DNA of 64,000 nt, from contig BDSI01000020.1 in NCBI GenBank assembly GCA_003117195.1, positions 851,146 to 915,145 on the forward strand. The letters are read 5' to 3'. A program made the translations under genes and the position numbers. This stretch comes from Eudorina sp. 2006-703-Eu-15 (Eukaryota; Chlorophyta; Chlorophyceae; Chlamydomonadales; Volvocaceae). The notes beneath the pieces were generated by a model. That model had not been told where the DNA came from. It saw only the letters and a program-made list of their open reading frames with translations, and made no database searches. Positions 20,383 through 32,600 of this stretch are shown here, piece by piece (within the stretch, counting starts at the first letter, position 1; each line of letters opens with the position of its first letter).

Positions 20383-22358
20383 CAAGTAGGGGGTCGGCTT
20401 CCTTGAAGCCGGAAACAGGGCGGGGCCCCCTACAATCCGTACAGGCCGCTTGCTTTACAACGGAAACTCTGTTACCGCGCAAGAGTGTGAGAGAGTGAAA
20501 GGGTGCCATTGAGGGTGTTGTTGATGTTGAAGGTGGATCGGCGTGCATAGATTGAGCAAGGTAAAGCAGGTAGGGTAGCCCCGAAACCTACGCGCCGCCT
20601 CATCGCATCTGCATTATTATCGTAACGCTAGACGCCTCTGCACTACCACATCCGTCTGTCACGCAGATATCAAAAAGCAAGCTTGAAGCATTCTTGTTTT
20701 TGGGCGGGGCCCCAGCGCGAAGCGCGTTCGGGGGGCCCCGCCCCCTAGGATTGCCCATGTCCGTGTGTCCGTCCGTGTGTCCGTGTGTCCCTGTGTCCCT
20801 GTGTCCGTGTGTCCGGTAACGGCAAAACGTTCATTATCCGCTAAACTAATTCGCTATGTTTGTCATATTAATTGTCCTCTATTGCAAGGTAACTTTGGTT
20901 TGGCTGAAAAAAATTCTTTGCGCACAAACGGTCAAAGTAAAGCTCCGCGGTCCCCATGGACCCGAGTCAACATCCAACCAACGCCTCTCGCGCTCATATT
21001 TGTTGCAACGGGTGCCGCGTGATGAATACTTGGATTAGGAATGGACGGCGTGTGCTAAGTTGAACTTCCATAGTGTTCTGATGTTTGAACATCAAGATGC
21101 CACCAACACCAAAATTTGCCTTTCTATTTTGCCAGATGAATACAATTCAACAATATGTATTGAATCAAAGTTTCAAGATGAAAAGGGATAGCGTACCGAG
21201 TGCCAACGGGTTCTCCAGTTCCGATGGCCCAAAGTCCGGGTCTCACCGCGGCTTTTTCGCACCCTGTTTTTGCCTCACATTTGCTATGTAACTATTGATA
21301 GCAAACTTTAGAGGTTCACGTCTGCTGCGGGCGTGCAACTGAAGGGTTGCATGCCTGCCGACGGACCAAACAACTACAGTTTCACGGCAAAACAAGTATG
21401 CTTCAAGCTTGCTTTGTGATAATCTGCTTGACAGACGGATGTGGTAGTGCAGAGGCGACTATCGTTACCATAGTGCCGATACGGTGACCGCCGTCGTCGC
21501 CGGCGGCGCGTACTGCAGGATGGTTTCGGGGCTGCCGACGTGTTTGGGCTTGGTGAATCTATGCACGCCAATCCACCTTCAACATCAACGACACCCCCAA
21601 TGGTAACCTTTCACTCTCTCACACTGTTGCGCGGTAATAGAGTTTTCGTTCTAAAGCAGGCCTGTACGGATTATAGGGGGCCCCGCCCTTTTCCGGCTTC
21701 GAGGAAGCCGACCCCTACTTGTTCCGTGAAGCTGTAGTTGTTTGGTCCGTCGGCAAGCATGCAGCCCTTCAGTTGCACGCCCGCAGCAGACGCGAACCTC
21801 TAAAGTTTGCCATCAATAGTTACATAGCAAATATAAGGCAAAACCAGGGTGCGAAAAAGCCGCGGTGAGACCCGGACTTCGGCCATCGGAACTGGAGAAC
21901 TTGTTGGTACTCGGTATGCTATCCCTTTGCATTTTGAAACTTTGAATTGTTGAATTGTATTCATCTGGCAAGACAGAAAGGCAAATCTTGATGTTGGTGG
22001 CATCTTGATGTTCAAACATCAGAACACTATGGACGTTCAATTTAGCACGCGCTGCCCATTCTTAATCCAAGTATTCATCATGCGGCACCTGTTGAAACAA
22101 ATAGCAGCGCGAGAGGAGTTGGTTTGACGTTGACCCGGGTCCATGGAGACCGCGGAGCTTTGCTTTGACCGTTTGTGCGCAAAAAATTTTTTTCAGCCAA
22201 ACCAAGGATACCTCGCAATAGAGGACAATTAATATGACAAATATTGCGAATTAGTTTAGCGGATAATGAACGTTTTGCCGTTACCCACGGACACACGGAC
22301 ATGGGCAATCCTAGGGGGCGGGGCCCCCCGAACGCGCTTCGCGCTGGGGCCCCGCCCA
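20383..22358 (+). mobile_element. non-coding about 1-kb element, outer copy split by an inverted copy
   Basis: The left part (20383-20701) starts CAAGTAGGGGGTCGG and carries a GGCTTCC..GAAGCC hairpin; the right part (21722-22358) ends in a long GC palindrome, CGGGGCCCCCC..GGGGCCCCGCCC. Together they equal the intact copy at 52,440-53,424. No transposase frame is present, so this is non-autonomous. The flanks are GA and AAAAA, so the site duplication is not clean. Confidence 0.75.
20702..21721 (-). mobile_element. inverted copy of the same element nested inside the outer copy
   Basis: Begins GGGCGGGGCCCCAGCGCG and ends GACCCCTACTTG, the exact reverse of the 52,440 copy. Removing it and one TT restores the outer element's internal sequence (CTTGTTTT|CCGTGAA). 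It includes an expanded (TCCGTGTG)n tract near 20,760-20,815 not expanded in the other copies. Confidence 0.8.
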
Positions 22359-22596
22359 AAAACAAGTATGCACATACACAGAAACGCACATATAATGAAA
22401 CCGCTCGGCCGCATGTATCCTTTCGAGTCCATGGTCCACGCTGGTGTTTAGTCCTCCCGCTTTTTCCACGCATCCCCAGCGGTTCATTTCACGTTTCAGA
22501 TCAGACAGGAACGCGTCGCAAATCCGATTGCCCAACGAAAGCCATGAAGTAATCCTGCCAGACAGGCACCGCGGTTCCGCCAACCCCTCGAGGACC
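22359..22596. other. 3' flank of the first kinase gene
   Basis: Part of this stretch (CCGCTCGGCCGCA, then CTCCCGCTTTTTCC) matches the 3' flanks of the other array genes at about 32,750, 43,950 and 57,990. It holds no gene. Confidence 0.5.
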
Positions 22597-25500
22597 TCAC
22601 GTGGACGGTCCCAACCGAGGGGGCGGCAGCGATGCCGACAGCACGGGCTCTATCATGCGCTGCAGGCGGGTGATGATGGCCGCGAATGTGGGCCTCGCAG
22701 CGGGGTCCGCGGCCAGGCATTCTGCCACCAGGTCCGCGATGCCGGAGGGAGCCTGATCAGGCCACACCAGCAGCGAGGGCGGCAGCGCTGCTGCTTCTCT
22801 GGCTGACGACGCGCTGTCCTCGCCTAAGCCGCCTCGGGGCACCGACTGTCCCGTCTGCGGCCGTGGGCAGGGCGGCGGTCAGTACTGAAAAGCGCGCTGG
22901 GGAGAAACGATATACGTCCGGGGCCAGATCAGCAGCTGTTCGGCGCTGAAGGGTGTCAACCAGGGCACCGATGGATAGTGTCAGCAAGCTGAATGAATGC
23001 CAGCATATGAGCAGCATGAGCCAACAAACCAACAAGCCACAAAACGGATTGCCATCACACTGATGACCGACGGTCAAAGATGACTGCGCAACACGGCTTG
23101 TGTTGGACGCTTGGCAGGTGGGCGGCAGCTGTCAGGGCACCAAGCGCGACCGACACACCTGTGTCGTCGTGGCGGAATACTCTGAAGGGTGGCAGGCCGC
23201 GGTGTACTGCTGCTGTCGCAACCACGCCGTCAGCCCGGCTCCCAGGTCCGGGTCCCGCAGCAGCGCCAGAAGCGACAGACCTGTAACGATCTCGTACATG
23301 AGTACGGCAAAGGCGTACACGTCCGTGCCCTTGCTGCTGGCGCCGTACAGGACGAGCTCTGGTGCGCTGTACAGACACGATCGCCTGCGGGTTGGGTTTT
23401 ACGAGGTATTAGGAGTTGAGGGTTTGAAGATGCAGCTTCTCAGGGAGCTGCGTAAACAGGCGGCACCACCCAACAACAGTTATTTTAGGTTTTTCAAATG
23501 AACCCAACAACAGTCCGCCGACCAGCACGCCTTGCAAGCCCGCCGGAACCCCTGCATGAATACCGCGTTTGCGATCAGGATCATCTACTTTTCAAATGTG
23601 CTACAAAGATGTACCACCATGTATAAGCGGAAGGACGTACCCAGCGCTGCCGCTTAATAACCTGCCGTCGCCATCTGCCATGGCGCCATGTAATGGTTGG
23701 CCCATGTTTCCATGGTTTTCTCCAACTCCACCTCTTCCTGCATCGCCCGCTCTCCCTCCCTGCGGCCCCTCCAATCCTTTCGTCACCACACCCCGAGCGA
23801 CTCCTGAACACCCACAACCCCTCACCTGGCGTCCCCGCTGAGGTGGGTTGCACTGCCCTCCAGACGTCCGCTCAGACCGAAATCCGCCACCTTGGCCACG
23901 TACCCATAACCGTACCAACAGCCGCTGTGTGCCAGCCATCCACCCCTGGCGGCGGCCCTCGTCGGATTCCCAGCAGGGGGACCGCGGATCTCCTGGGCCA
24001 GCGAATCACTGTCGCGCCGGCAATGCTTCCCCAAGCCGGGTACCGAAGCACCCTCAGGAGCTGCAACAGCCGCAGCTCTGTCGCCACCGCTGCCGTCATC
24101 AATGTCTACACCCGGCTCATGCTGAGTGCCCGACGGCCCGACTTCCGGAGCGTTGCCAGGTTGGCCGCCTTCCCCGATCCCTATACTTGCCCGCGCCCTG
24201 TGAACAGGGTGCAATCCAAATGAAGGGTGTGGCTGTGGCGCCGAGCTGGGAGTAGGCATCGGCGGCTGTTCCGGCTTGGGGCAGCTCTGCAGCAGTACAT
24301 TGGCTGAGGAGAGATCGCCGTGCAGCACCCCCCTGGAGTGCAGGTACTCCATGCCGCGGGCCACCTGCAGAGCCACCGCAAGGGACACGGCCAGGGAGGG
24401 CGGTGGTGCGCCCGAGGGAGCGGCTGTGGCTGCGGCGGCTGGTTGGATACGGGGGCCGCACCGCAGTGGTAGCTCCCCGGGGCTATGCTGGGAGGCCCGC
24501 AGGACCCCACCGTCATGGTTTATTCGGCATTGATGATGGCGGTTGTCGGATGCTGTCGCCTTCAGTCGCTGATCTTGACGCTGCATGGGAACGGTCCGCC
24601 ACGATAACACGCCATCGGTGTGGTCCAACTCTTCCGCAGCCAGGCTACACCGCGCCAGCAGCCCGGAGTCCAGGCACTGACGGAGGCTGCCCGCATCACA
24701 CAGCTCCTGAATCAGGGTCAGCCGCCACACCTCAGGCTCTGAGGTGACGGAGAATGGCGGCACGGCATTAGCGTCGGCGCCAATAGAGATTTCGTCCGGG
24801 CTTGAGCTCCCTTCGCGCGGCAAGGGTGATTTCGGTTCCATCGGCGGCCGACCAGCCTCAGGTGGGGATACACACGAATGTGGCTGCGGAGACAGCTGTC
24901 GCTGGCTCGGTGCACGCGGCGCCTCCTTACGGGGAGGCGACACAAAGGGGTTACACTGGTGGGGCGGTGTGGTGGCGGGTCGGGGCGCCTCAGCCGGGGG
25001 TCGAGATTTGTCCAGGCAGCGCAGCTGGTGGGCGTAGGTAGCGACGACGTTGGGGTGGCTGAGGGAGGAGGCGATGGCCGCCTCTTGGAGAGGTCCACCG
25101 GCAGCGGGGTGCGGAGCAGCTGAACCCTGCCAGTGTGTGGGCCACCGGCCACGTGTGCAGGGACGTACAAGCAGTGCGGGGCCAAGGCATACAGAAACGG
25201 TTGCGGTTGCTGCTGTGATGTGGGGGAAACGCTAAAGCATGTACAATCAATCCAGGATCTGAGCAATGTGGAAAACATCCGATTTAGAAACACTCTCAAG
25301 CAAGTTGTTGTGAACCATATCTAGGGTCTGAACGGGGAGGAACACATTCGATGTAGATATACTTCACAGGCGCCCGGACCCACCCTCGCTCCGGTTTATC
25401 CCCACTATCGAGCATATCCCGTTGTGGTGCAGTGGTAATGGTGCTCCGGCAGCCACCCATGACCGAGGCTGTTCAGGTCCATAGGCCACCCACAGGCACA

Positions 25501-28500
25501 CAGGGTCGTATCAAGGAGTTCCGCTGCGCAATGTCCCAACAGGGCCCAAGACAACGCTGCCCTGCGCTTCAGTCAACCGCTGTTACCCAGCGGCTCCAAC
25601 CACAGTTGCCCCAGCGCCCCAACCAAGCACAGTGCGGCATCTCCAGCCGCCCCTCACCTGTTGGAACAGCACGCTCTTGACCGCCACTTCCAGCCCGCGC
25701 CACAACCCGCGGTACACAACCCCCTGTGCCCCGCGGCCCAGCTGCCCCAGCAGGACCAACACCTGGGGTCCCCGGCCGGCGTCGCGGTCGTCACTTCCAT
25801 CAGAGGCGCCTTCCAAAGTCAGCGCCACGGAAGCGCCAGGTTCGTCCCCCGTGTCGGCGGCTGCTGCCGCTGCTGCGGCAGCGAAGACCAGCTGATGGGC
25901 ACGATAGCACTCGCTTGTGTTTCCCTTCCTTTCACGCTGCTTCACATCCACCTCGCAATCCAGCGGAGCACCGCCACTGCCACTCGAGGCGCTGGAAAGA
26001 ACGGCTTGGGTAGTCCCTCCCCGTGTCGTCAGCCCGCCACATCCCTGCTTGTCCAAGGTCCCATTCTCGCAATGCTCCATGTGCTCCCTCCGAAAGCTGA
26101 TGTCGCGATGGAACAGAGACACCACCTCCGTCGCCAGCTGTTGGCCCAGACCGCCCCGGTCATCCGATGGGGCAGTCGCGTCCCTGCCTCGAGCGTCCTC
26201 GGCACAGCTGTACATGAGCTCCGACTGTTTTGTCGTACGGTGGTGCTGCTGTAATCGCCGCCGCCGCCTGTGCCACAGCACCGATGCGGCCACAGCCGAA
26301 AGCGCCAGTAGTATGAAGGCGCCGCTGAGGCCGGCGGCCAGCGCAAACAATTTGAGGTGCAGAGGCGGTGCAGCAGAATTGTAAGCTTGCGTGGCTGACG
26401 TGGGCGTCGAAGGTGAATCTGACGACGGTGTGTCGGTTGTCATCTCCCAAGACGATGAAGGTCCCGGCGAAAGGCGTGCCATCGGCAGGACAGGCGTTGT
26501 AGCGTCGTCGTCGTCGGTGGCGGCGGGGTCAGGTTCAGGCCGCCGAGCAAGCCGCAGCGGAATGTCCATTGGCTTACGGGACCAGAGCCGCGGGTCGCTA
26601 GTTATCTCGGAGCCAGGCCCCGACAGCGGCTCCGCGGCGAGGGAGACATTGCGGCCCCGCAGACCGCACCAGGAGAAAACGGAGAACGTCAGGGAGGCGG
26701 CGGGAAAGGAGGTCCTGTTGAGTGTTGTGGTGCCATTGCCTCCGGGCCCGTCCGTCTCCTGCCGCCACCACGGGCCGCTGTCGGTGTTGTTCGCCGCCAC
26801 CAGGCCCACTGCCATCTGCCGCCGCCGAACCGCCTCCATGGCCAACAGTCGTGCTGTCAGCCGCTCCAGGGAAGGCGCTGTGATAGCGGTCCCGTCCGGA
26901 CCCGACATCAGCTGGTTGGTCCGCGGCAGCTCGCGGAGGGTCTGCAGCAGCTCTGATGACCCGTCGCTCTGTGCTCCAGTTGTCGTTGTCACAAACTCAA
27001 AATCCCCGATGGCTGATGAGGAGGGTGCATCCCGAACATTGTCGGCATCAACGTTACCAGCACCAGCAGCACCACCGCCACTACTAGCAAGCAAGTGCTC
27101 CGCCCACACCCACGCCATCAGCGCCAGCTCCCCAGGCGGCACCAGCAGCACCACGGAGTCCAAGAATACTCGGTACGGCGACGCCGCCGAGGCCTCCAAA
27201 GCCCCGCGATCAAAGTCCATGGGCCAAAGGCACGACGTGAAGTTAGCCAACGCCGGGCTCAGTCCGCCCGTGGGGTCATTTCCAGCTGCCACACACCGCA
27301 GCAAGGCATCGACATCATTTGGTGACTGCCCGGCTTTCCGATCACCACCAGGCTCGTCCCAACCGCCATCGCCGTACACCGTTGCCCCACCCCCACTGCT
27401 CCACGCAGCCGAGGTCGGGTGCAGCCCTGCGGCCGGCAGACCTGACAGCACCAACTGCCGTACCGTCAGCGTCCCATTGGCGGAACGTACATTAAACGCT
27501 GCTGGGGCGTACGACATGTGCAGACGTTCGGGGTTCTGAATGTCGCCGAGCAGCACCTGCTTGCGCGAGATCTGCGCCTGGTAGCGCTGAAAGAATGCAT
27601 ATGTCGTGCTTCCATCCTCTGTGAGCGGGTATACTTGCAGCCGGCTGTCGGACGAAAGAACCAGGTACCATCGCGATATGTTGCCGGGGACAGTGTCTGG
27701 GGGCGGGGACAACTCAAAGGGTGCCAGGGCGGTGCTGGGAACCAACACCGACAGCATTGACACCGTGCCTGTGTAACCTTCAGGCCTCAGCTGGCAGAGC
27801 GGCTCCTCAGCCACCTTCCGGCTGTACGGCCCCTGGGCGGCGACCCCTAACCCCTCTGGCGCAGATGGCCTCAGTGATGGTGGTGGCGCCAGCGCTGGCA
27901 ATGGCGCTGATGACGCCGCCGCTGTGGCGTACTCTGGCGCCGTTGCAGCCTGGTACGCTCGTGCGCTTGTTTCCCCATATGGCAGCGCTGATGACGACGA
28001 TGGGGACGACGCGGGTAACAGAAGCAGCCCCTGAAACCGCATAAGGTCTTCGAACTTGGTGGAAATGCTGTACACGAACAAGCCCACTCCGGGTGCGGCC
28101 TCGTCCGGCGATCTGGGCGGTACCGCCCACTTCGGTCCGCTGTCGCTGGCTGGGTCCTGCGCGGCACAGATGACAGCGAATGGCAATATGTTGGGGAGCA
28201 AGCAGCTGCGTCAGCCACTCAGATGTACATGCCACGTCACCGATGACCCGCGGGGTCCGCTGTATCATCCTGAATAATAGCACCGCCTTCCGTATAGCGC
28301 ACAATTCGCCATCCGTCCCGTAGATCTGATCCCTCTCCCCGGAACTCCCAATGCCGATCCCAGGAGGCCACCTCACTTCTCACTTGTGAAGAATTATTCC
28401 TCAAGGACGGAAGCTGCAGGCTTCGGTTGTCCCTCGCACAGGCGTAGTCCGCAAGTCCCTCCGGAACGGAGCCCGTCACATCCAGGTGCCACAGGGCTAG

Positions 28501-29637
28501 CTCACTTTGCCGGAGCTGTACGGCAACCCCTCGCGCGACCAAGCGAGTGACACTCGGTCCGTTGTAAAGAAAACGCCGCGCACCACCAAACGTCCATAAC
28601 AGCAAGGTGAGGAAACCATCCCGGGTATTACTGACTGGACCCAGCGGCGGATTCACCAGGGTGACATTGTGCAGCTCAACTTTGGTTCCGAATGTTGGCA
28701 CGGGAAACAGTGAAGTCGTGTCTCTCAGGTCCAGAGCTATGGGGGGCTGCCTGCCGTCCGGGGCTGCAGCGATGGATCCGCCGGAGATGACAAGTAACTG
28801 GGTGCTGATGATGATAGATGAAGGCTGCTGCTGCTGCTGCATTTGTTGCTGCTGATCCGGCGTCGGCAGGATATCCCTCAGCGCAAAGCTCCGGCTGAGT
28901 AGAACCTTGATCGGAATGGCGAAGGCGTCCAAAAGGCCGGGGACCGGAACTGGGTTGGCGGCTGCCTCCAGCAGCGACCGCAGCTCAGGACCGCTGCCCA
29001 CAGTTGCAGCAAAGCACGGGTGGGGAACCGGAGTTCCACTGCAACGAAGGGTCACGTTGTACGCCCGCACCGCGCCGCTTGTGTACGCATGTACGACGAG
29101 GGTACTGGGAGTTACCGTAAAGTTGGGTGAAGGTGAGGCATCACAGGCGAAAGCCTGGTGTAAAGCCAGTGAGATGCAGTTGGCTGTGCTGATGGTGATG
29201 TTTTGGAGGGACAGTCGTGGCTGCGCTGAGGTTGGTAACTGCGGCTGCTGTGCTGGAAAGTTAAAAGCACGGATGCTGAGGAAAGATGCCGTCGTCAATG
29301 GCCATGTCTCATCCAGAGCAACGTCGACCAGCTGAAGGTTGCTGACGGACACTGCAACGCTCGGGCTGACAGTTAAGATACCATCTCCTCGGCTCAGATT
29401 TACCGTTGGCCATCCCAACCCCGCAATAACAATTGATTGAGATATTACAACGGATTCATTGCTTCCTAGCTCCAAAGTGAGGTCCTTGGTAACCGAACAC
29501 AGCCAAGTGCCGCGGTCCAGACCTGCTGCACATGTGCCTAACCACGTGTAAGTGTTGTCGCAATCAGCAGCTTGAAATAACAGAGGCAAAGCGGACACAA
29601 GATGGACGAGCCAGAGCGCACGGCGGATTAACTGCAT
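22597..29637 (-). CDS. array gene 1: beta-helix receptor-like TKL protein kinase
   Basis: Five exons join in phase: 29637-28384, 28156-25658, 25126-23826, 23384-23159 and 22845-22597, giving 1,842 residues. Signal peptide LIRRALWLVHLVSALPLLFQ; N-glycosylated beta-helix-like ectodomain to about residue 1,010; membrane helix about 1,020-1,044 (AAGLSGAFILLALSAVAAS) followed by basic HRRRRR; kinase from about 1,215 with P-loop GRGAQG (1,225-1,230), VAVK Lys 1,245, hinge ELCDAGSL, HGDLSSANVLL (Asp 1,522), DFG (Asp 1,666), APELVLYG and C-lobe DPAARPTFAAII. All catalytic residues are present; the usual HRD is HGD. Three insertions (about 80, 80 and 130 residues) split the kinase lobes. It would be a plasma-membrane receptor kinase acting on Ser/Thr or Tyr; the ligand is unknown. 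The C-terminus is shorter than its paralogues (GPST stop). Intron 1 carries a micro-element. Confidence 0.85.
28238..28279 (+). mobile_element. micro-element copy 2, in intron 1 of array gene 1
   Basis: The approximately 42-bp core is absent from the same intron in genes 2, 3 and 4, where CCACGT(G)CATACCGC is continuous. The junction shows a few lost or changed bases rather than a clean duplication. Confidence 0.7.
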
Positions 29638-32600
29638 ATTGTCGCCTTTCGTCCTCTTGGTTGGTCAGCATTTTCACAGTGTTCGTTTGAGTACCAATGT
29701 CTTTCAAGTCTTCCAGAGGCACCGCCGATCGTCGACAGGTATTTCAAATGCGACGTACGAATTGCGAGAATGTTGTGCGACATTCCGACGTTCTTGTTTC
29801 CAGTTCGGCGGTCCATGAACCTCTTGGCTCGTCTGGACCGTACAAGCTAGAAGATTGTAACACAAAAACGTCAAACGCCGTCGTTCAACAGTGTCACGAC
29901 ACGTTATTATAAGAAGATTGCCAGTATCATCCGCTGTTATGTAATATGATGTTGCAAGCTTCTTGAGCTCGTAATTCCGAGACGAGCCAGAAGGCTCATG
30001 GGGATGCATTCGGTGTTGCCCGTGGAACTGCTAACGTTATCACCCGGCCTGGTGTTCATCACGCGTGCAGCGATTGGCTCATCCCCCTCGCAGGGAAGGG
30101 AACTTATTGGGGCACGATTGAGAGCATTCAAGCCCGAAAAGGGCCTTGATGGATGGTTGGATATCCAATCTTTTGGGCCATATCCACCCTTATTTGCCTA
30201 TCCAGCTGGATGCAGCCATGCCCAAATGCACCCACCCTCGATCCAGCACTGGAAGGCGCTCATCAAGCATGGCTATTACCTGGATGACGGTTATCCAGCC
30301 TTGGACGTCCTTTGTGATTGCGGCGCTGAAGCGGGGGCCCTCCTCATCAGCATCATCACACATGTCCATCTATCCATCCCATCCGTGCGTTCGGGCAGGG
30401 ACAGGGGGATCCGGGGGGGGGCACTGAGCCGAAACCACGACCCAAGCTCATTCCTTGTGCGTGGACGCATGGCGGCCCTGCACCTCATTAGGAGCGTGGC
30501 GTGCCGTCCCAGGAAGGAGCAGCAGAAGGACCAAGGAGGGGATGGATGGTCGGAACGGGCTCTTCCACCCATCCTCCCCGGCGAGCGTCGGCACTTGCAG
30601 ACATGGACGGGTTGAATGGGGCCTCCTATGACTCGGACGGATAAAAGAGAAGGGTGGGCGGAACGGGCCCCCGGGCTGGATCGATTAACCATCTATTGCA
30701 TTGAGCCTGTCAGAGCTCCGATACGCTTGATTCATCTGTTGGCCTGTGTCTGCACGCCCCACAGAATTCCGTTCCGTTCTGCTGTGGTTTCGGAGCTCCC
30801 TAGGGAGTCAAAGGCGCGACGACTGTGACGTGGGTGTATGATGTATCGGAGCACCCTGAGTGACAGACCAGGAGCACAGACTCCTATCAGCCCCAACTAG
30901 ACCGAGTGCTTGCTTGTAGCTGGAAGGGGGGTCCGAAGGCCGCGCCCCTCCCGGCGAAATGAAGACACGACCGACTTCTTCATTGCTGGCTCCCTTGCAA
31001 TCGCGTGCAAAAGCAATATAATTGATTAATCCCACAAGTCGACGAATTCAGCGAAGCGGACATTTCAAGAAGAAGCGTTGTGGTCGAGAGGGTAGCGTTG
31101 TAGAAGGGTAGGAGCCGCATCAGTGGCGCTGCAGGCTTACTTGCACTGCAGGCGGCCGCCCCACCTCGTCCGGCGTGGTGGAGACGCTCCTGTAGGACGA
31201 CTCGTCAGCGAAGATGTGTATCAGTTCCTCAGATATATATGTTGGGGCGGGGACGCAGAACCGTAGTGGCAGCCTCCTGAACCACCACCGCCCCCTCCTT
31301 CACAGTGCTAGGTACCCTGGGTTTGGGTTTCGGTGCCGTGAATTGGGTCGCCGTGTGCAGACTTGCCATGGCTTTCTGTCGCACATGTGACATGATGCTC
31401 GACCAGCCGCTGATGGCAGCCTCAGCAGCGGTGAGTCCGGCTACCCAGAGATGCGCCCCGTCCATGGTACTTACAACTTAAAAAGGTGATCAAACCGACA
31501 TTAGGGACGGTTACAGCATGGGTCGGCGATTCGCGCAGCTCGCAGCCCACCACCACTTTGGGACCACATCGCCGTCGTGGGGAACGTTGTGTGTGCCGAC
31601 AGGCTCCTTGGTCGGACAGCTGTCGCCCAGGACCTGGAACTTCGGACCTTCTGCACAGCTGTCACCCACCTCAACGGCCGACCGCAGCCGGCCAACCACG
31701 TCTCCGCGTTCTTCAGTGTGCAAGGCAAAACCCAGCCTCCGCGTTAGGGGCCAGGGGCTGTGGCGTTCGTACGTTGAATCTGTACGCCGTTGCCCCGGCC
31801 ACCAGCGCCGACCAACTGTGGTTGGGGTACGACGACAGGTGACCTCACCCCAACTCCCCAACATTCCAACTCAACGTCCGTGAATGCGACAGCCAATAAT
31901 AATTCCCGGTCGGCGTAACCTGTTAAAATGCTGTATGCAGCCCAAGGTACGAGTTGATCAATAAGTTTAAGCCAGGTGCGGATAGGGGCCTGGCTAGCTT
32001 GAGAGGTGTGCCAGCCCATTACTGGGCCGCCCACAGATTGCTGCCCGCAAGTAATTCTTCTGCAAGTAATTCTTCAGAGACCGGCCACACCACAGCCACG
32101 CAGATCGTAATGAATCCATCAAAAGTCGAGAGCCAAATCGTTATGAATCCATAAAGATGCGAGAGGCCAACATACACCCACCAAGTCACCAAGCAGCACA
32201 CGGAGCGAACCAAGGCAAATAGGCGATACTGTGTCTGCAAGGTGTTCATATGTGGTTTTGCGCGAGCAAGTGTGCGTGTGTGGGTGGCATGTCCAGACAT
32301 ACGTCGTGGACTCCGCCCCAGGGGTCTGTCCATGTCTACGTGTAAATTGGGTCGTCATCAAGCGCACGTTGTGAGCAAAACCCAGTCGTGCATATGCGTG
32401 TATGTCTGTGTGGTATCTGTGTTACACCCGGCCATAAGGGACCGGTCACGGCCACATCCAAGCAAGTAAATCATAACGACATGCCACGCACATATGCAAT
32501 CGCATTGATAGATGTACACGGTACAACCAGCAATAACCGGCAGTTCTAGGGGAAGGCAGAAGGCAGAGGGTCAGAAATCACTGTTGTCGGAGTGTGGCGT

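Noticed and set aside
26391..27539. Long plus-strand open frame of 382 codons opposite exon 2 of array gene 1 (and similar ones opposite genes 2-4)
   Set aside because: Antisense shadow of GC-rich coding sequence; the minus-strand frame has the domains, splice sites and conservation.
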